This document shows positions 23,228 to 24,321 of a DNA stretch of 24,321 nucleotides, piece by piece. Source of the DNA: Anaerolineales bacterium UBA4823. Its GTDB lineage: Bacteria > Chloroflexota > Anaerolineae > Anaerolineales > UBA4823. Within the stretch, counting starts at the first letter, position 1. Each line of letters begins with the position of its first letter. Where the stretch lies: positions 1 to 24,321 of the forward strand of contig DHFN01000203.1 in the NCBI GenBank assembly GCA_002402275.1, read 5' to 3'. The notes under the pieces were generated by a model. That model did no database searches, was not told the origin of the DNA, and saw only the letters and a list, made by a program, of their open reading frames with translations. Made by a program: the position numbers and the translations under genes.

Positions 23228-24196
23228 ATGCCGGTTGCATTGATCACAGGAATTACTGGGCAGGATGGTTCTTACCTCGCTGAATTTTTACTTGGCTGTG
23301 GTTATCAGGTCATTGGGATGGTGCGGCGTTCGAGCACGGTGACTTTTGAAAGAATCAAACATATTCAAGATGAGATAACCATCGTTCAAGGTGACTTGCA
23401 CGATCAAAGCTCGTTGGTTGATTTGATGGAAACTTATCATCCTGATGAGGTATATAACCTGGCAGCTCAATCGTTTGTTCCCACATCTTTTAGCCAACCT
23501 GTTTTAACTGGGGAGGTAACTGCTCTTGGGGTAACCCGCATTTTGGAGGCGATTCGTTTGGCAAACCCACAAGCCCGCTTTTATCAAGCCTCAACCAGTG
23601 AAATATTTGGGAAGGTTCGTGAGGTTCCCCAGTGTGAAACAACCCCCTTTTATCCCCGCAGCCCCTATGGTGTGGCAAAAGTGTATGGACACCTGATCAC
23701 GGTTAATTATCGCGAATCCCATGATCTTTATGCAGTATCAGGGATTCTTTTCAATCATGAAAGTCCCCGGCGCGGTTTGGAATTTGTAACCCGTAAGATC
23801 ACCCATGCGGTAGCTCGAATTAAACATGGCTTAGCGAAGGAAATCCATTTGGGAAATCTGGACGCCCGCCGGGATTGGGGTTACGCTGGTGATTACGTGC
23901 GGGCGATGTGGATGATGCTGCAGCAAGAGCAACCTAGTGATTTTGTGGTTGGAACCGGCGTTACCCATTCGGTGCGTGATTTTTGTGATCTGGCTTTCAG
24001 CTATGCCGGTTTGGATTATCACGATTTCTTGGTTCAAGACGAACGTTTTTTCCGCCCTGCTGAGGTTGATTTACTTGTGGCAAATTCCAGCAAAGCCCAA
24101 CAGCAATTGAAATGGCAGCCTGAGGTCAACTTTGAGGGATTGATCGAGATGATGGTGGATGCCGATATGCGAATGGTTGAAAAAGAAATCGAGTAA
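23228..24196 (+). CDS. gmd: GDP-mannose 4,6-dehydratase
   Basis: A 322-residue extended short-chain dehydrogenase that converts GDP-mannose to GDP-4-keto-6-deoxymannose, the precursor of GDP-fucose, GDP-rhamnose and similar sugars. The NADP-binding G-I-T-G-Q-D-G-S-Y is at 8-16. VYNLAAQSFVPTSF, the catalytic S-T-S-E block near 122, and Y-x-x-x-K in SPYGVAKVYGHLITVNYRE are present, followed by GILFNHESPRRG, VTRKIT and LDARRDWGYAGDYVRAMW. It is about 50 residues shorter than the E. coli enzyme, a common length in bacteria. GGGAG precedes the ATG. No partner reductase or epimerase is in the window, so the end product is unknown. Confidence 0.95.
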   Translation: MPVALITGITGQDGSYLAEFLLGCGYQVIGMVRRSSTVTFERIKHIQDEITIVQGDLHDQSSLVDLMETYHPDEVYNLAAQSFVPTSFSQPVLTGEVTALGVTRILEAIRLANPQARFYQASTSEIFGKVREVPQCETTPFYPRSPYGVAKVYGHLITVNYRESHDLYAVSGILFNHESPRRGLEFVTRKITHAVARIKHGLAKEIHLGNLDARRDWGYAGDYVRAMWMMLQQEQPSDFVVGTGVTHSVRDFCDLAFSYAGLDYHDFLVQDERFFRPAEVDLLVANSSKAQQQLKWQPEVNFEGLIEMMVDADMRMVEKEIE

Positions 24197-24321
24197 AAAA
24201 TTGATCAAATGGTTTCAATGGGATCCTCGGAATGCCTGGTATCAAGCGCGAATTTTGTGAAAATGAAGATTCAATGGTATAGGGTAGAGATTATCCAAAA
24301 AATCAGAAATGTCATGTCGAG
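24197..24321. other. end of window, no supported gene
   Basis: The 125 bp after gmd contain a frame open to the window edge (from ATG 24209), but it has no ribosome-binding site and its residues match nothing I recognise. A second possible start (ATG 24262) in the same frame is also unsupported. No terminator hairpin is seen. Confidence 0.4.

Noticed and set aside
24209..24321. Open frame running off the window end
   Set aside because: Only 113 bp, without a ribosome-binding site or recognisable motif.

Overview
This window most likely comes from a bacterium of the phylum Chloroflexota, probably class Anaerolineae. The reasons are indirect: an RNase HI with an N-terminal viroplasmin-like domain, frequent TTG starts, small threonine/alanine/glutamine-rich lipoproteins, and a paired membrane PP2C-like protein and VWA/FHA protein. 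No rRNA or other phylogenetic marker is present, so this placement is inference.

Layout. (1) 1-1932, plus strand: the tail of a CheW-like protein, galT (galactose-1-phosphate uridylyltransferase) overlapping it by 8 bp, then rnhA. (2) 1939-8861, plus strand: a promoter, a cobalamin riboswitch with terminator-like hairpins, and a corrinoid uptake and remodelling operon. It runs btuF, btuC, btuD (B12 ABC importer), cobO (adenosyltransferase), cobT, cobS, a decayed stretch that looks like a cobC relic, then cbiB. cobU, the remaining nucleotide-loop gene, lies at 10008-10565 behind an unrelated lipoprotein gene (8971-9933) that has its own promoter. No corrin-ring synthesis genes are seen, so the locus looks like salvage. 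(3) 10567-13920: a DtxR-family regulator (minus strand) divergent from feoA-feoB-feoC-like (plus strand). A perfect 18-bp palindrome lies where feo transcription should start. (4) 13937-14632: a RAYT-type Y1 transposase gene flanked by two identical 31-bp palindromes. (5) 14642-16362, minus strand: a second copy of the lipoprotein family, then mobA (molybdenum cofactor guanylyltransferase). (6) 16578-18719: an AmrS-like radical SAM enzyme, tail-to-tail with a CelD/BioF2-like GNAT protein. (7) 18852-23103: a PP2C-like/beta-propeller membrane protein, tail-to-tail with a VWA/FHA membrane protein. (8) 23228-24196: gmd (GDP-mannose 4,6-dehydratase).

How the genes work together. BtuFCD imports corrinoids, CobO adenosylates them, CbiB attaches the aminopropanol arm, CobU activates cobinamide, and CobT and CobS attach the lower ligand. 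Cobalamin itself shuts the operon off through the riboswitch. FeoABC imports Fe(II) under the DtxR-like repressor. The last block is probably envelope signalling and nucleotide-sugar synthesis.

The most noteworthy items are the cobC relic, the inverted lipoprotein paralogues with matching promoter hexamers and spacing, the RAYT gene bracketed by palindromes, the substituted catalytic Asp in RNase HI, and the two signalling-fold membrane proteins that lack the usual catalytic or phosphopeptide-binding residues. Nothing here is clearly a new defence or mobile system; most of the window is ordinary metabolism.
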